In this document: in pieces, positions 21,492 through 21,621 of the stretch
How positions within the stretch are numbered: position 1 is the stretch's first letter
How the letters are laid out: the number at the start of each line of letters is the position of its first letter
Assembly (NCBI GenBank): GCA_031275595.1
Contig: JAISOO010000036.1
Span: forward strand, 1 to 21,621
Source: Spirochaetaceae bacterium
Lineage (GTDB): Bacteria > Spirochaetota > Spirochaetia > Treponematales > Breznakiellaceae
Length of the DNA: 21,621 nucleotides
Direction: 5' to 3'
Position numbers and translations under genes: made by a program
The notes under the pieces: model-generated
Seen by the model: the letters and a program-made list of their open reading frames with translations, nothing else
Told to the model about the DNA's origin: nothing
Databases searched by the model: none

Positions 21492-21621
21492 TTATTCAGC
21501 TTTCAGGCTTCCGGCTTTTACCTTAGTCCGGCTGTAGCCTACAGCCAGAGCGGTTCCCAGGATAAGGATCACCGCGCTGTTAAGCCCGCCGGCAACAAGT
21601 CCCTGGAGAAAAACTTTATCC
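21492..21621 (-). CDS. ECF transporter S component (C-terminal end, partial)
   Basis: Only the last 42 residues are in the window: DKVFLQGLVAGGLNSAVILI followed by LGTALAVGYSRTKVKAGSLK-AE and a TAA stop. A hydrophobic helix followed by a short basic tail is typical of small integral S components, and its position just before the fused ATPase and EcfT supports this. The S component chooses the vitamin or metal; the visible part is too short to say which. The gene runs out of the window at 21621. Confidence 0.65.
   Translation of the reverse strand, partial: DKVFLQGLVAGGLNSAVILILGTALAVGYSRTKVKAGSLKAE

Overview
The window looks like chromosomal DNA of a spirochaete close to the termite-gut or free-living treponemes. 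This is inferred from the gene families together, not from a marker gene: a substrate-binding protein whose signal peptide runs into a GGGQQQQ linker, a YcgR/PilZ-type protein with a large insertion, a periplasmic beta-propeller fused to a PF13200 (DUF4015)-type glycosyl-hydrolase domain, a split transketolase, and an ECF transporter with a fused double ATPase. No rRNA, CRISPR array, phage or complete transposon is visible.

Left part (1-7149, + strand): a carbohydrate module. An RbsA/MglA-type ABC ATPase, a Gfo/Idh/MocA dehydrogenase, a permease and a periplasmic binding protein form one operon that ends in a strong terminator. A good sigma-70 promoter with a long structured leader then drives the two halves of a transketolase. 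Together they suggest import and oxidation or rearrangement of a sugar or polyol; the substrate is not readable from sequence.

Middle (7150-11230): a NifU-like Fe-S protein (-), a repeat-rich gap, a small FMN-binding exported protein with its own promoter, tRNA-Val(TAC) and tRNA-Pro(TGG) (both -, each with a promoter), a 500-bp patch of small coupled ORFs and gene debris with palindromes, and a GPH/MelB-type sugar symporter (-).

Right-middle (11233-18488): an HD-domain phosphohydrolase and a ComFB-domain protein (- operon); an exported protein and a PilZ protein (+ operon), the latter ending in a 4-bp overlap with the convergent propeller/PF13200 gene; and a phosphofructokinase with no Shine-Dalgarno, apparently translated from a leaderless mRNA. 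ComFB and PilZ are both nucleotide second-messenger receptor folds, so this is a plausible cyclic-dinucleotide signalling patch.

Right end (18600-21621, - strand): a 200-bp cluster of perfect hairpins, then an ECF vitamin/metal transporter operon read S component (cut by the window end), fused EcfA ATPase, EcfT.

The most unusual signal is non-coding. The gaps hold at least three families of structured repeats: a bipartite double-hairpin element (about 1-133 and 7149-7305) whose stems differ by compensatory changes while its internal loops are constant; a roughly 120-bp element (167-282, and inverted at 7802-7934); and many single hairpins with different stems but related loops of the kind AAC-cnn-GTT.
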